A DNA stretch of 5,664 nt, from the NCBI GenBank assembly GCA_030834045.1, contig JAURFZ010000087.1:249-5912 (forward strand), given 5' to 3'. The position numbers were made by a program, and so were the translations under genes. Below, in pieces: positions 1 to 5,664 of the stretch (positions are counted from its first letter, which is position 1; each line of letters starts with the position of its first letter). This stretch comes from Burkholderiales bacterium. Its GTDB lineage: Bacteria > Pseudomonadota > Gammaproteobacteria > Burkholderiales > Burkholderiaceae_A. Below the pieces are notes generated by a model, which was not told the DNA's origin, did no database searches, and saw nothing but the letters and a program-made list of their open reading frames with translations.

Positions 1-525
1 CGTGGTCAGCGCACCAATAAGCAGGGGCTTTGGCAGGGCATTTTCATCAAGCCGAAGTCTTAGGCTTAGCTCAAGGCCTTCAAAAACTCGCTCTGAGGAG
101 GCAACCCGCCAGTCCTTCACCACCAGGCATGCTCTTAAGGCTTTTGTAAGGTCATCAAAAGCCGCAACCGGCGAGTCCCCTTTGAAGACATAAAACAGTC
201 GCGTGAGTGGCTGGAACTGAAGCCTTGCTACCCTCTTTTCCTCATACACAATTTGTTTTACGAACCCCCATCGGGTTTGTCTGGCGCGAAAAATAGACTC
301 AAACTCCAGCGAAACGCCGCGCTCAATGGCAACAATAAGTGCAGGGCTTAAAGAGACACTGACTCCGCCCTTTAAAATCCATTGCCCAGCAAGATCTCTT
401 TGAAGACGAGGTTCTGCAACCATGAGAGAGGGCTTCGCTGGCTCTTTTGCCCGAGTTTCGGTAGGCCATAACGCGAGCCCTGAACCTAGGCATGAAGCAA
501 CCAGCAGTAGGGCTGTACACCGCAT
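1..525 (-). CDS. DUF4390 family exported protein, 3' end outside window
   Basis: Function is unknown. From ATG at 523-525 the frame is open for 175 codons and runs off the left edge. Residues 1-26 look like an export signal: short n-region, hydrophobic stretch TALLLVAS, and a possible signal peptidase I site after ETRA (residue 26). An alternative is lipoprotein processing at Cys12 in VASC. The mature part carries the DUF4390 pattern: a variable N-terminus, a stretch with hydrophobic/GV-rich segments near 50-72 (GVSVSLSPAL, ERGVSLEFE), the Arg/Trp-rich segment RARQTRWGF (80-88), the LQFQPLTRLFYVF block (102-114), a helix ending KDW (138-139 region), and LRLDENALPKP (158-167). No clear Shine-Dalgarno precedes the ATG; it lies 46 nt after rsmB, so translation probably depends on read-through of the operon. 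A TTG two codons upstream is a less likely start. In Burkholderiales this gene normally sits between rsmB and an NtrY/NtrX-like two-component pair. Family assignment is by pattern recognition and context. Confidence 0.82.
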   Translation of the reverse strand, partial: MRCTALLLVASCLGSGLALWPTETRAKEPAKPSLMVAEPRLQRDLAGQWILKGGVSVSLSPALIVAIERGVSLEFESIFRARQTRWGFVKQIVYEEKRVARLQFQPLTRLFYVFKGDSPVAAFDDLTKALRACLVVKDWRVASSERVFEGLELSLRLRLDENALPKPLLIGALTT

Positions 526-571
526 AGACAAATAAACAGTGGCCCGCAAATTTTGTAGGCCCCAGGGCTCT

Positions 572-1879
572 TTAAGGCAGCATTTTTGCCAATCGAGCAT
601 AAAAAAACCCGTCTTCTCCGGTTGGCACACCTTCGTGGTCTCGGTGGCTAGGCAGAATGAGGCCTGGTGCTGGAAGCCGATTGCAGTTCTCTTGTGCCAA
701 CATAAAATTTTTAATCTGCTCGTCACCTTCTTCTGGAAATACCGAACAGGTAATGTAAATGAGCTTACCACCAGGACGAAGGCGGTCCCAGAGGCTAGAC
801 AAAAGATTGGCCTGCGTCTTAACAAGGTCTGCAAGCAAGCGAGGGGTCTGACGCCAAGCAATTTCGGGATGACGACGAATAACGCCCGAGCCCGAGCAGG
901 GTGCATCGAGAACAATCAGATCAAACTGCTGCGGACAGTTGCTAGGCCAGGGATGCTGTGCAATGTCATGGGCGACCACGGAAGGCGTTACCCTAAGTCT
1001 CGGCCCAAGCCTTTGAGCCTCGGTTACAAGTCGATCAAGTCGCTGCTCGGACCGATCCATGGCCCAAAGACGTCGATAGGGGTGTTCGGCCAAGAGAAAC
1101 GTCTTGCCCCCCGGAGCGGCACAGGCATCAAGCACATCCATAGATTGCGCCGTCTCAGCGCTAATTAGTTCGCCGAGACGCTGAGCTGAGGCGTCTTGAA
1201 CACGAAAGAGTCCTTCGGCGTAGCCAGGAATGTTTTGAACAGGGCAGGCAGGCGCAAGCCAGACGGTTTTAAGACCCTGCCAATGGGTACGAAGGCCTTG
1301 TGCATTGAGCTGCTCCTGCCAAACGTCTCGATGGTTATCCGACCCCAGGTAGCGAAGACAAAAGACGGGAGGCAAAAGACAGGTCTGGGCATAGACATCG
1401 ATAAGGCCGGCTCGAGCCAGGCGTTCTCGCCACCACAAGGGTGCATTGCAAAGAACCTCCTGCGTCTCTTCAATGCCTGTCTGCCGTCCAATCACCGACC
1501 GTAGAAAGGCATTGACAAAGCCCTTTGAGCGATTAGAAAGTCGCTCACAGGCCTCAACCGTTTGATCAACCACCACATAATCCGGGCGGTAAGACCGCCG
1601 CAGAGCACCCAGACTTACTGCAAGAAGAAAGCGCAAACCCTCTGAGGTGGGGCCCCGAGAAAAACGGGTTAAATGCGCCTGCGTAAGACCAAGTGCTCGT
1701 ATCCCATGGGCCTGCAGGTCGAGCACTGCCGAGCGCGCATGCTGCGGCACTTGAAGGGCCGAGGACGACTCTTGGCTGTACCCAGATCTTGTATGGCTTG
1801 AAAGACGACTTTTAAGACCGTCTGCGGCCCAGAGCATCAACTGCCACAGAGGGCTCTGACGCTCAGGAGTTTTGGTCAT
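572..1879 (-). CDS. rsmB: 16S rRNA m5C967 methyltransferase RsmB
   Basis: RsmB (formerly Sun/Fmu) transfers a methyl group from S-adenosylmethionine to C5 of C967 in 16S rRNA, in the cytoplasm before 30S assembly is complete. The 435-residue product is close to the roughly 430 of the E. coli protein. Residues 1-145 form the NusB-like RNA-binding domain, with the typical VVVDQTVEAC and GFVNAFLRSVI stretches. The Rossmann methyltransferase domain follows: SAM-binding motif DACAAPGGKT (251-260), acidic Asp275 in WAMD, motif IV DAPCSGSG (325-332) with Cys328 that helps release the product, and motif VI ITCSVFPEE (376-384) with Cys378 as the likely nucleophile. The C-terminus has the usual GEDGFFYARL (421-430). 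All key residues are present, so the enzyme should be active. Its ATG overlaps the htpX stop as ATGA (1876-1879), and no strong Shine-Dalgarno is visible, pointing to translational coupling with htpX. Confidence 0.97.
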   Translation of the reverse strand: MTKTPERQSPLWQLMLWAADGLKSRLSSHTRSGYSQESSSALQVPQHARSAVLDLQAHGIRALGLTQAHLTRFSRGPTSEGLRFLLAVSLGALRRSYRPDYVVVDQTVEACERLSNRSKGFVNAFLRSVIGRQTGIEETQEVLCNAPLWWRERLARAGLIDVYAQTCLLPPVFCLRYLGSDNHRDVWQEQLNAQGLRTHWQGLKTVWLAPACPVQNIPGYAEGLFRVQDASAQRLGELISAETAQSMDVLDACAAPGGKTFLLAEHPYRRLWAMDRSEQRLDRLVTEAQRLGPRLRVTPSVVAHDIAQHPWPSNCPQQFDLIVLDAPCSGSGVIRRHPEIAWRQTPRLLADLVKTQANLLSSLWDRLRPGGKLIYITCSVFPEEGDEQIKNFMLAQENCNRLPAPGLILPSHRDHEGVPTGEDGFFYARLAKMLP

Positions 1880-2718
1880 GAAACCATTTGTCGAAGTCGC
1901 ATAACCCGTTCCTGCGTAGAAGGATGGGTTGAGAACAACCCGGCAATACCACGCCCAGACAGCGGGTTCATGATCATCATTTGGGCAGTCTCGGGATGCC
2001 GCTCGGCCGCAGGAAAAGCCATGCCCTGGGCATAGTGATCAATTTTCTGCAAAGCGCTGGCAAGCGCCTCTGGGTCTTGCGACATCTCCGCGCCTGCTCG
2101 ATCGGCCTCAAACTCGCGTGCCCGTGAAATGGCCATCTGAATAAGGCTTGCGGCAAGCGGCGCGAGAATCATGATGAGAATGCCCACCACAGGGTTCACG
2201 GCTCGGCCTTCGCCGTCACGGCCCCCAAAAAACAAGGCGAAATTAGCAAGGGCAGAAATGGCACCCGCCATGGTGGCCGATATGGTTGATATAAGAATGT
2301 CGCGATGCATAACGTGCGCAAGCTCGTGCGCCATAACGCCCCTCGTTTCGCGCGCAGTCAACAGGCGTAAGAGGCCGGTTGTTGCTGCGACCGCGGCGTT
2401 CTCGGGGTTACGGCCAGTGGCAAAGGCATTGGGTGAGTCTTCCTCAATAATGTAGACCTTCGGCATTGGCAGGTTTGCGTACCGGGCGAGGTTTTCAACC
2501 ATGGTGTAGAGCTCGGGTGCTGTCGATGCATTCACCTCGCGGGCGTTGTACATTCGAAGCACAAGCTTATCGGAGAACCAATAAGCACCCAGGTTCATCA
2601 CCAACGCAAAAGTTAGGGCTATCAGCATGCCCGATTGACCACCCAGAAGGCTTCCAATAAGCGCAAACAAGGCCACAATCGCTGCCATAAGCATGCTTGT
2701 CTTTAGCCAGTTAAACAT
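1876..2718 (-). CDS. htpX: Membrane zinc metalloprotease HtpX
   Basis: HtpX is an M48-family endoprotease of the inner membrane that, with FtsH, cleaves misfolded or damaged membrane proteins; the active site faces the cytoplasm. The 280-residue product has two N-terminal membrane segments (about 8-26 and 30-49), then a conserved stretch including NAFATGRNPENAAVAATTG (97-115). The HEXXH zinc site is HELAH (131-135; His131, Glu132, His135). Two further hydrophobic segments follow (about 143-165 and 175-198), then AREFEADRAGA, where the ExxxD pattern makes Glu202 the probable third zinc ligand. The C-terminus has the family block NPLSGRGIAGLFSTHP (251-266). Length fits the family (E. coli 293). 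Start ATG at 2716-2718 has a good Shine-Dalgarno. The gene lies 76 nt after fmt and overlaps rsmB by 4 nt. In E. coli htpX responds to membrane and heat stress through CpxR and sigma-32; whether that applies here cannot be told from sequence alone. Confidence 0.97.
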   Translation of the reverse strand: MFNWLKTSMLMAAIVALFALIGSLLGGQSGMLIALTFALVMNLGAYWFSDKLVLRMYNAREVNASTAPELYTMVENLARYANLPMPKVYIIEEDSPNAFATGRNPENAAVAATTGLLRLLTARETRGVMAHELAHVMHRDILISTISATMAGAISALANFALFFGGRDGEGRAVNPVVGILIMILAPLAASLIQMAISRAREFEADRAGAEMSQDPEALASALQKIDHYAQGMAFPAAERHPETAQMMIMNPLSGRGIAGLFSTHPSTQERVMRLRQMVS

Positions 2719-2720
2719 CG

Positions 2721-2727
2721 TTTCCTC
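2721..2727 (-). promoter_or_regulatory. Shine-Dalgarno site of htpX
   Basis: On the minus strand the sequence is GAGGAAA followed by CG and the htpX ATG, so GAGG sits 5 nt from the start. It is the clearest ribosome binding site on the leftward strand and fixes the htpX start. Unlike its coupled neighbours, htpX therefore has its own initiation signal. Confidence 0.75.
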
Positions 2728-2730
2728 ACT

Positions 2731-2757
2731 TAAATAAAAAGAACCCAGGAGAGGGCT
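2731..2757 (-). terminator. Possible weak terminator/attenuator between fmt and htpX
   Basis: Read on the minus strand, AGCCC (2753-2757) can pair with GGGTT (2742-2746) around the 6-nt loop TCTCCT, and the stem is directly followed by the T-rich run CTTTTTATTT. This has the shape of a Rho-independent terminator, but the stem is only 5 bp including one G-U pair, so it would be weak. If real it would reduce, not stop, read-through from def-fmt into htpX. The T-run may simply be an AT-rich leader before the htpX ribosome site. Confidence 0.22.
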
Positions 2758-2794
2758 TTTCCAATGCTTAGAGGGGACATTCTAGGACGAGTTC

Positions 2795-3814
2795 CTAGGC
2801 GATTGACCCCTCAGAGCCAAAACACTCCCCCGGCCGCAGTCCAAAACCTTTCTGGAAGTCATGGGCTTTAAGCCGGTTCCCCCCTGCCCGCTGCAGCCAG
2901 CCAAGCTCCAGGGCGCCGCTGCCGCAGGCGACCACGAGCCCTTTATGAGGCTCGGCTAAAGCCACAATTTCCCCCGCTCGCCCCCACTGCCCGTGGCGCT
3001 CCACAAGCCGTGCCCCGCCAAACTTAAGGGGCTGACCTTTAAGCTCGGCCGAGGCGCCCGGGCTAGGGTCAAGGCAGCGAATAAGGCCATAGACTTGGTC
3101 TGCAGTAGCCGTAAAAAAGCATTGTCGTTCTTCGGCCTTTATTTTTTTTGCATAACAAACGCCATCGGCGGACTGAGGCCTGGGCAAGCTTGTCTCAAAA
3201 GGCCTGCGCACAAGGAAGCTGCGCAAGAGCTCCGAGGCCAGTTCGGACAGCCTGTCGTGCAGGGTCTGTGCATTGTCAAGCGGGTCAATGGCGGTTGACG
3301 CACATTCCCACACAGGGCCGGTGTCAAGCCCTTCGTCCATCTGCATCAGGCAGACCCCTGTCTGGGTGTCATTGGCCTGAAGTGCCCTTTGTATAGGGGC
3401 CGCACCTCGCCAACGCGGAAGTAGCGAGGCATGCAGGTTAATGCAGCCATACCTTGGCAGGGCCAGCACCTCTGCTGGCAGGATCTGGCCAAAGGCAATA
3501 ACAATAAGCAGATCGAGGTGCTTTCTTTTTACAGCCTCAAAAGCAGACTGACTGGCCGGATCGAGGCCTCGTAGGCTCTGTGGGGTGAGGAGTTCCATAT
3601 TGCGCTCAAGTGCCACTTGGCTAACAGCAGATGGCGCCAGGTTGCGGCCGCGGCCCACCCGGCGATTGGGTTGCGAGATAACCAGTTGCCAATCGACCAG
3701 GTCCTGAAGACTAGGGTTATTAATCTGATTGAGAAGAACGGTGGCAGCGAAATCGGGGGTTCCAGCAAAGCCTACGCGAAGTTTAGTCAATGCATTCGGC
3801 CTTGCATCAGACAC
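2795..3814 (-). CDS. fmt: Methionyl-tRNA formyltransferase Fmt
   Basis: Fmt uses 10-formyltetrahydrofolate to formylate Met on initiator tRNA, making fMet-tRNA for cytoplasmic translation initiation. The N-terminal formyltransferase domain (about 11-215) shows VGFAGTPDFAA (14-24), QPNRRVGRGR (48-57), the hallmark NLHASLLPRWRGAAPI (126-141) and QMDEGLDTGPV (158-168). The catalytic triad by family comparison is Asn126, His128 and Asp164, with the expected spacing of 38 between Asn and Asp. YAKKIKAEER (221-230) leads into the C-terminal tRNA-binding OB-like domain (about 230-335). As drawn the protein has 339 residues and starts at GTG 3812-3814, whose G is shared with the def stop (TAGTG), an arrangement suited to reinitiation by ribosomes ending def. 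A TTG at 3788-3790 (codon 9), preceded 9 nt upstream by AAGG, would give MTKLRVGFAGTPDF, which matches the usual family N-terminus better. The function is secure; the start is not. Confidence 0.96.
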   Translation of the reverse strand: MSDARPNALTKLRVGFAGTPDFAATVLLNQINNPSLQDLVDWQLVISQPNRRVGRGRNLAPSAVSQVALERNMELLTPQSLRGLDPASQSAFEAVKRKHLDLLIVIAFGQILPAEVLALPRYGCINLHASLLPRWRGAAPIQRALQANDTQTGVCLMQMDEGLDTGPVWECASTAIDPLDNAQTLHDRLSELASELLRSFLVRRPFETSLPRPQSADGVCYAKKIKAEERQCFFTATADQVYGLIRCLDPSPGASAELKGQPLKFGGARLVERHGQWGRAGEIVALAEPHKGLVVACGSGALELGWLQRAGGNRLKAHDFQKGFGLRPGECFGSEGSIA

Positions 3815-4344
3815 TAATAAAGAGGGGGAACAGAGTCGGCCGTGGCCAGTTTCTCCGCTTTTTGCATCTTGGTTTTAATTCGTCCCTGTTTAAGCCTTGA
3901 GAGGTAATCTACAAAAACCTTCCCGTTTAGATGGTCCATTTCATGTTGCAGGCAGACTGCCAACAGACCTTGGGCTTGGAGTTCAAAAGGCTGCCCATGA
4001 ATGTCGTAGGCCCGAACGCCGATGAGATCGGGCCTGCTCACCTCATCAAAAACGCCTGGAACAGACAGGCAGCCTTCTTGGTGAGTCACCCATTGTTCAG
4101 AGGCCTGCTCAATAACGGGGTTAATGAAAACCTTTAAGTCGGAATGGTCCTCAGAGAGGTCCATAACAATAACTTGCTTGTGCACATTGACCTGTGTTGC
4201 GGCAAGCCCAATGCCAACAGCCTCGTACATAGTCTGCGCCATGTTAGCAACCAGGGTTGCAAGGCTGTCGTCAAACTCGTTCACAGGCTTTGCAACCGTG
4301 CGAAGCCTTGGATCAGGATAGTGAAGAATCTTAAGCAGAGCCAT
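3814..4344 (-). CDS. def: Peptide deformylase Def
   Basis: Def removes the formyl group from N-formylmethionine of nascent chains at the ribosome exit, the step that reverses Fmt and allows methionine aminopeptidase to act. The 176-residue protein begins with the typical MALLKILHYPDPRLR and carries all three family motifs: GIGLAATQ (44-51), EGCLS (90-94) with metal ligand Cys92, and HEMDH (134-138) with ligands His134 and His138 and catalytic Glu135. The C-terminal GKVFVDYLSRLK (141-152) and the basic tail are usual for class I bacterial enzymes. The start is fixed by the conserved N-terminus, and an in-frame TAG lies only a few codons upstream. No Shine-Dalgarno is visible before the ATG. 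Def is first in the leftward unit and is divergent from dprA; its stop shares one base with the fmt GTG. Confidence 0.97.
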   Translation of the reverse strand: MALLKILHYPDPRLRTVAKPVNEFDDSLATLVANMAQTMYEAVGIGLAATQVNVHKQVIVMDLSEDHSDLKVFINPVIEQASEQWVTHQEGCLSVPGVFDEVSRPDLIGVRAYDIHGQPFELQAQGLLAVCLQHEMDHLNGKVFVDYLSRLKQGRIKTKMQKAEKLATADSVPPLY

Positions 4345-4350
4345 GCATAA

Positions 4351-4356
4351 ATTCTA
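4351..4356 (-). promoter_or_regulatory. Candidate -10 box for def
   Basis: The minus strand reads TAGAAT, a 5 of 6 match to TATAAT. The A of the def ATG is the seventh base after it, the usual distance to a transcription start, so a transcript from here would begin at or next to the start codon. No good -35 is found 16-18 nt upstream, so confidence is low. Confidence 0.28.
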
Positions 4357-4423
4357 GACTATTCAATGCGTCGGATAGAAAGTTCGATGGCAGCGCCTAG
4401 GCTAGGGGGCCCTAATTCCTCTT

Positions 4424-4429
4424 GAAGGG
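4424..4429 (+). promoter_or_regulatory. Shine-Dalgarno site of dprA
   Basis: GAAGGG lies 6 nt before the ATG at 4436. It supports that ATG as the real start. The same frame meets a TAG at 4403-4405, so there is little room for a longer protein. Confidence 0.6.
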
Positions 4430-4435
4430 CTCTTT

Positions 4436-5407
4436 ATGACCAGTCTCAAACACTCGGGCCTCCTGCACCAAAGCAAAAATAGCAAAACTCTCAGGCTTGA
4501 CCTTATTCACCAAGGGTACGTTCCTGAAACCCTCGAGCCAAAGCTAAAGCCCGTTCACCTGCTTGGCGAAGTAGACCTTTTAAGCCGACCTATTATTGGC
4601 ATTGTTGGAAGTCGTCATGCCAGTCGTCAGGGCATGGCAGACAGCTTTTGGTTTGCCAAAGAGCTCGCTCGGGCGGGCTGTGTCATTGTGAGCGGGCTTG
4701 CTGTCGGCATCGACGCTGCGGCACATCGTGGGGCTATTTCGGCGGGTCGTGGTACGACCATTGCTGTTGTTGCCCACGGCTTTTCCTTTTGCTACCCCGC
4801 GCGACACCAGTTGCTGCGGGATGAACTTCTTGATTCAGGAGGCACATTAATTTCCGAATACGAGCCGAACACGCCACCAAGGCCCCACCAGTTTCTTCAT
4901 CGCAACCGAATTATTGCTGGACTCTGCGATGCACTGCTGGTAATTGAGGCCGGTCCGAAAAGTGGGGCCTTAACCACAGCCAGCATTGCACTTGACCTTG
5001 GCAAGGATATTTATGCACTGCCTGGGTCCATTCACTCGGAGCTTTCTTACGGGGGCCATCAGCTCATCCGACAGGGTGCGGGCCTTGTTGAGTCACCCTA
5101 TGAACTGCTGACCGATTTAGGCAGAAAGCTCCTGCCCGCAAACCGGCCGACGATCCGAAAAAAGCATAAAAAAGAGCCTAGGGTCACAGAGGCCCGGCAG
5201 GTTGATTTTCCAGAAATGAAGGATCCTCGTTATGATCGGGTGAACTTGGTGCTCAGTTACGAGCCTCAGACTCTGTCGGAACTGCTTTTAAAGCTTCCAA
5301 AAGATTCCGGGGAGAATGATTTAATCGCTGGATTACTCATGTTAGAGCTGGACCGAAGAGCCTACCGTCTACCTGATGGACGCTGGGTGCGTTTTAAAAA
5401 TCACTAA
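4436..5407 (+). CDS. dprA: DNA-processing protein DprA (Smf), short N-terminus
   Basis: DprA binds single-stranded DNA in the cytoplasm, protects it from nucleases and loads RecA during natural transformation; many non-competent bacteria also carry it. The Rossmann-like core spans about 52-228: IVGSRHASRQG (56-66), SGLAVGIDAAAHRGAI (86-101), YPARH (120-124), ISEY (139-142), HRNRIIAGL (155-163), SGALTTASIA (176-185) and LPGSIHSELSYGGHQLIRQGA (195-215, key elements PGS and the GxH turn). A charged linker follows (237-255, with KKHKKEP), then a winged-helix domain like that named DML1 (about 265-320). The 323 residues are fewer than the 370 or so of E. coli Smf: only about 50 residues precede the core, and the usual SAM/helix-hairpin-helix N-terminal domain is missing. 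The family GTG/GCG loop is replaced by AHG (113-115). The gene is followed 16 nt later by topB. Confidence 0.95.
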   Translation: MTSLKHSGLLHQSKNSKTLRLDLIHQGYVPETLEPKLKPVHLLGEVDLLSRPIIGIVGSRHASRQGMADSFWFAKELARAGCVIVSGLAVGIDAAAHRGAISAGRGTTIAVVAHGFSFCYPARHQLLRDELLDSGGTLISEYEPNTPPRPHQFLHRNRIIAGLCDALLVIEAGPKSGALTTASIALDLGKDIYALPGSIHSELSYGGHQLIRQGAGLVESPYELLTDLGRKLLPANRPTIRKKHKKEPRVTEARQVDFPEMKDPRYDRVNLVLSYEPQTLSELLLKLPKDSGENDLIAGLLMLELDRRAYRLPDGRWVRFKNH

Positions 5408-5423
5408 GGCAAACCGAAATCTC

Positions 5424-5664
5424 ATGACTTTAAAATCTCCCGCTCCTGGAAAGCTCTTGGTTATCGCCGAAAAACCTTCGGTGGCCAGTGACATTGCCAA
5501 GGCACTTGGCGGGTTTGAAAAAGAGTCCGATTATTTCGAAGGACCTGACATGGTTGTTGGCTCGGCCGTGGGGCACTTGTTGGAAATCGTCCCTCCTGAA
5601 GGTGTTGAGGTCAAACGAGGGAAATGGTCCTTTGCTCATCTTCCTGTCATTCCGGATGCCTTTG
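5424..5664 (+). CDS. topB: DNA topoisomerase III, 3' part outside window
   Basis: Type IA topoisomerases cut one DNA strand through a tyrosine and pass another strand through, relaxing and decatenating DNA; topoisomerase III mainly resolves linked replication and recombination products. Only the first 80 codons are present, running off the right edge. They are the start of a TOPRIM domain: KLLVIAEKPSVASDIAKAL (10-28), where Glu16 in AEKPS is the conserved metal-binding or catalytic acidic residue, then VVGSAVGHLLEI (44-55) and KRGKWSFAHLPVIP (64-77). AEKPS plus GHLLE plus W..xxLPxxP resembles topoisomerase III more than topoisomerase I, and the KRGKWSFAHLP form matches the betaproteobacterial version I recall. 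The catalytic tyrosine is beyond the window. ATG at 5424 is the only sensible start; the ribosome site is weak. The gene is 16 nt after dprA and is probably cotranscribed with it. Confidence 0.88.
   Translation, partial: MTLKSPAPGKLLVIAEKPSVASDIAKALGGFEKESDYFEGPDMVVGSAVGHLLEIVPPEGVEVKRGKWSFAHLPVIPDAF

Larger units (their letters stand above)
4345..4435. promoter_or_regulatory. Divergent def/dprA promoter region
   Basis: These 91 nt separate the two outward-reading starts and must hold the promoters of both units unless transcription enters from outside. Two palindromes sit side by side: GCCTAGGC (4395-4402) and TAGGGGGCCCTA (4403-4414, arms TAGGG/CCCTA). No convincing paired -35/-10 is visible for dprA. 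For def there is a -10-like TAGAAT on the minus strand. That the region is regulatory follows from gene layout; the exact sites are inference. Confidence 0.6.

Noticed and set aside
323..520. A 65-codon minus-strand frame near the left end.
   Set aside because: The overlapping frame from 525 is open to the edge and matches DUF4390 with a signal peptide; this one is an out-of-frame shadow.
539..1168. A 209-codon open frame on the plus strand opposite the 3' half of rsmB.
   Set aside because: It is antisense to the strongly conserved RsmB catalytic domain, has no recognisable motif and an unlikely composition rich in Arg, Lys and Cys; it is a by-product of codon usage on the other strand.
1165..1491. 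A 108-codon minus-strand frame inside rsmB.
   Set aside because: It is another frame on the same strand as the real gene, which is open and conserved throughout; no frameshift in rsmB needs explaining.
2993..3396. Overlapping plus- and minus-strand frames within fmt.
   Set aside because: All are shadows of fmt, whose own frame carries every expected motif.
4396..4416. Seeming abundance of CTAG tetranucleotides in the window, with CCTAGG at several gene ends.
   Set aside because: About a dozen CTAG by eye in 5.7 kb is below a random expectation for this composition; it only stands out against genomes where CTAG is strongly avoided.
5430..5639. A 69-codon minus-strand frame opposite topB.
   Set aside because: The plus strand encodes a clear TOPRIM start with AEKPS and GHLLE; the opposite frame has no support.
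1..5664. Search for a mobile element, CRISPR array, toxin-antitoxin pair, defence genes or a non-coding RNA.
   Set aside because: The whole window is filled by housekeeping genes in a conserved order with spacers under 100 nt; I saw no long repeats, integrase/transposase motifs or tRNA-like sequence.

Overview
The window looks like an ordinary, well-conserved chromosomal housekeeping locus of a betaproteobacterium, most likely in the Burkholderiales. I infer this from gene order (DUF4390 protein, rsmB, htpX, fmt and def on one strand; dprA and a topoisomerase III gene on the other) and from the close family resemblance of HtpX, Fmt and TopB to betaproteobacterial versions. Base composition is moderate, by eye a little above half G+C, which is lower than in many free-living Burkholderia or Bordetella. 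I cannot name the species.

Layout. Positions 1-4344 form one leftward unit, read def (4344-3814), fmt (3814-2795), htpX (2718-1876), rsmB (1879-572), then a DUF4390 gene (525 to beyond position 1). Junctions are tight: def/fmt share 1 nt (TAGTG), htpX/rsmB share 4 nt (ATGA), rsmB/DUF4390 are 46 nt apart. The only real gap is the 76 nt between fmt and htpX, which has a good Shine-Dalgarno for htpX and weak hairpins. Positions 4345-4435 are a 91-nt divergent promoter region. Positions 4436-5664 run rightward: dprA (4436-5407), then, 16 nt later, the first 80 codons of a topoisomerase III gene (5424 to beyond the window).

How the genes fit together. Fmt formylates initiator Met-tRNA and Def removes the formyl group from nascent chains, so the pair brackets the life of N-formylmethionine. 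RsmB methylates C967 of 16S rRNA, giving the unit a translation theme. HtpX is an inner-membrane zinc protease for membrane-protein quality control. The DUF4390 protein is an exported protein of unknown function that in this group usually precedes an NtrY/NtrX-like two-component pair; those genes would lie left of the window. DprA protects incoming single-stranded DNA and loads RecA; topoisomerase III decatenates DNA.

There is no stretch over 300 bases without a gene, and I see no tRNA, rRNA, CRISPR array, insertion sequence or phage gene. I did not find an undescribed system. The points worth a second look are small: a DprA without the usual N-terminal domain, no smg gene between dprA and topB, a possibly leaderless def transcript, adjacent palindromes in the divergent promoter, an uncertain fmt start, and possible control elements ahead of htpX.
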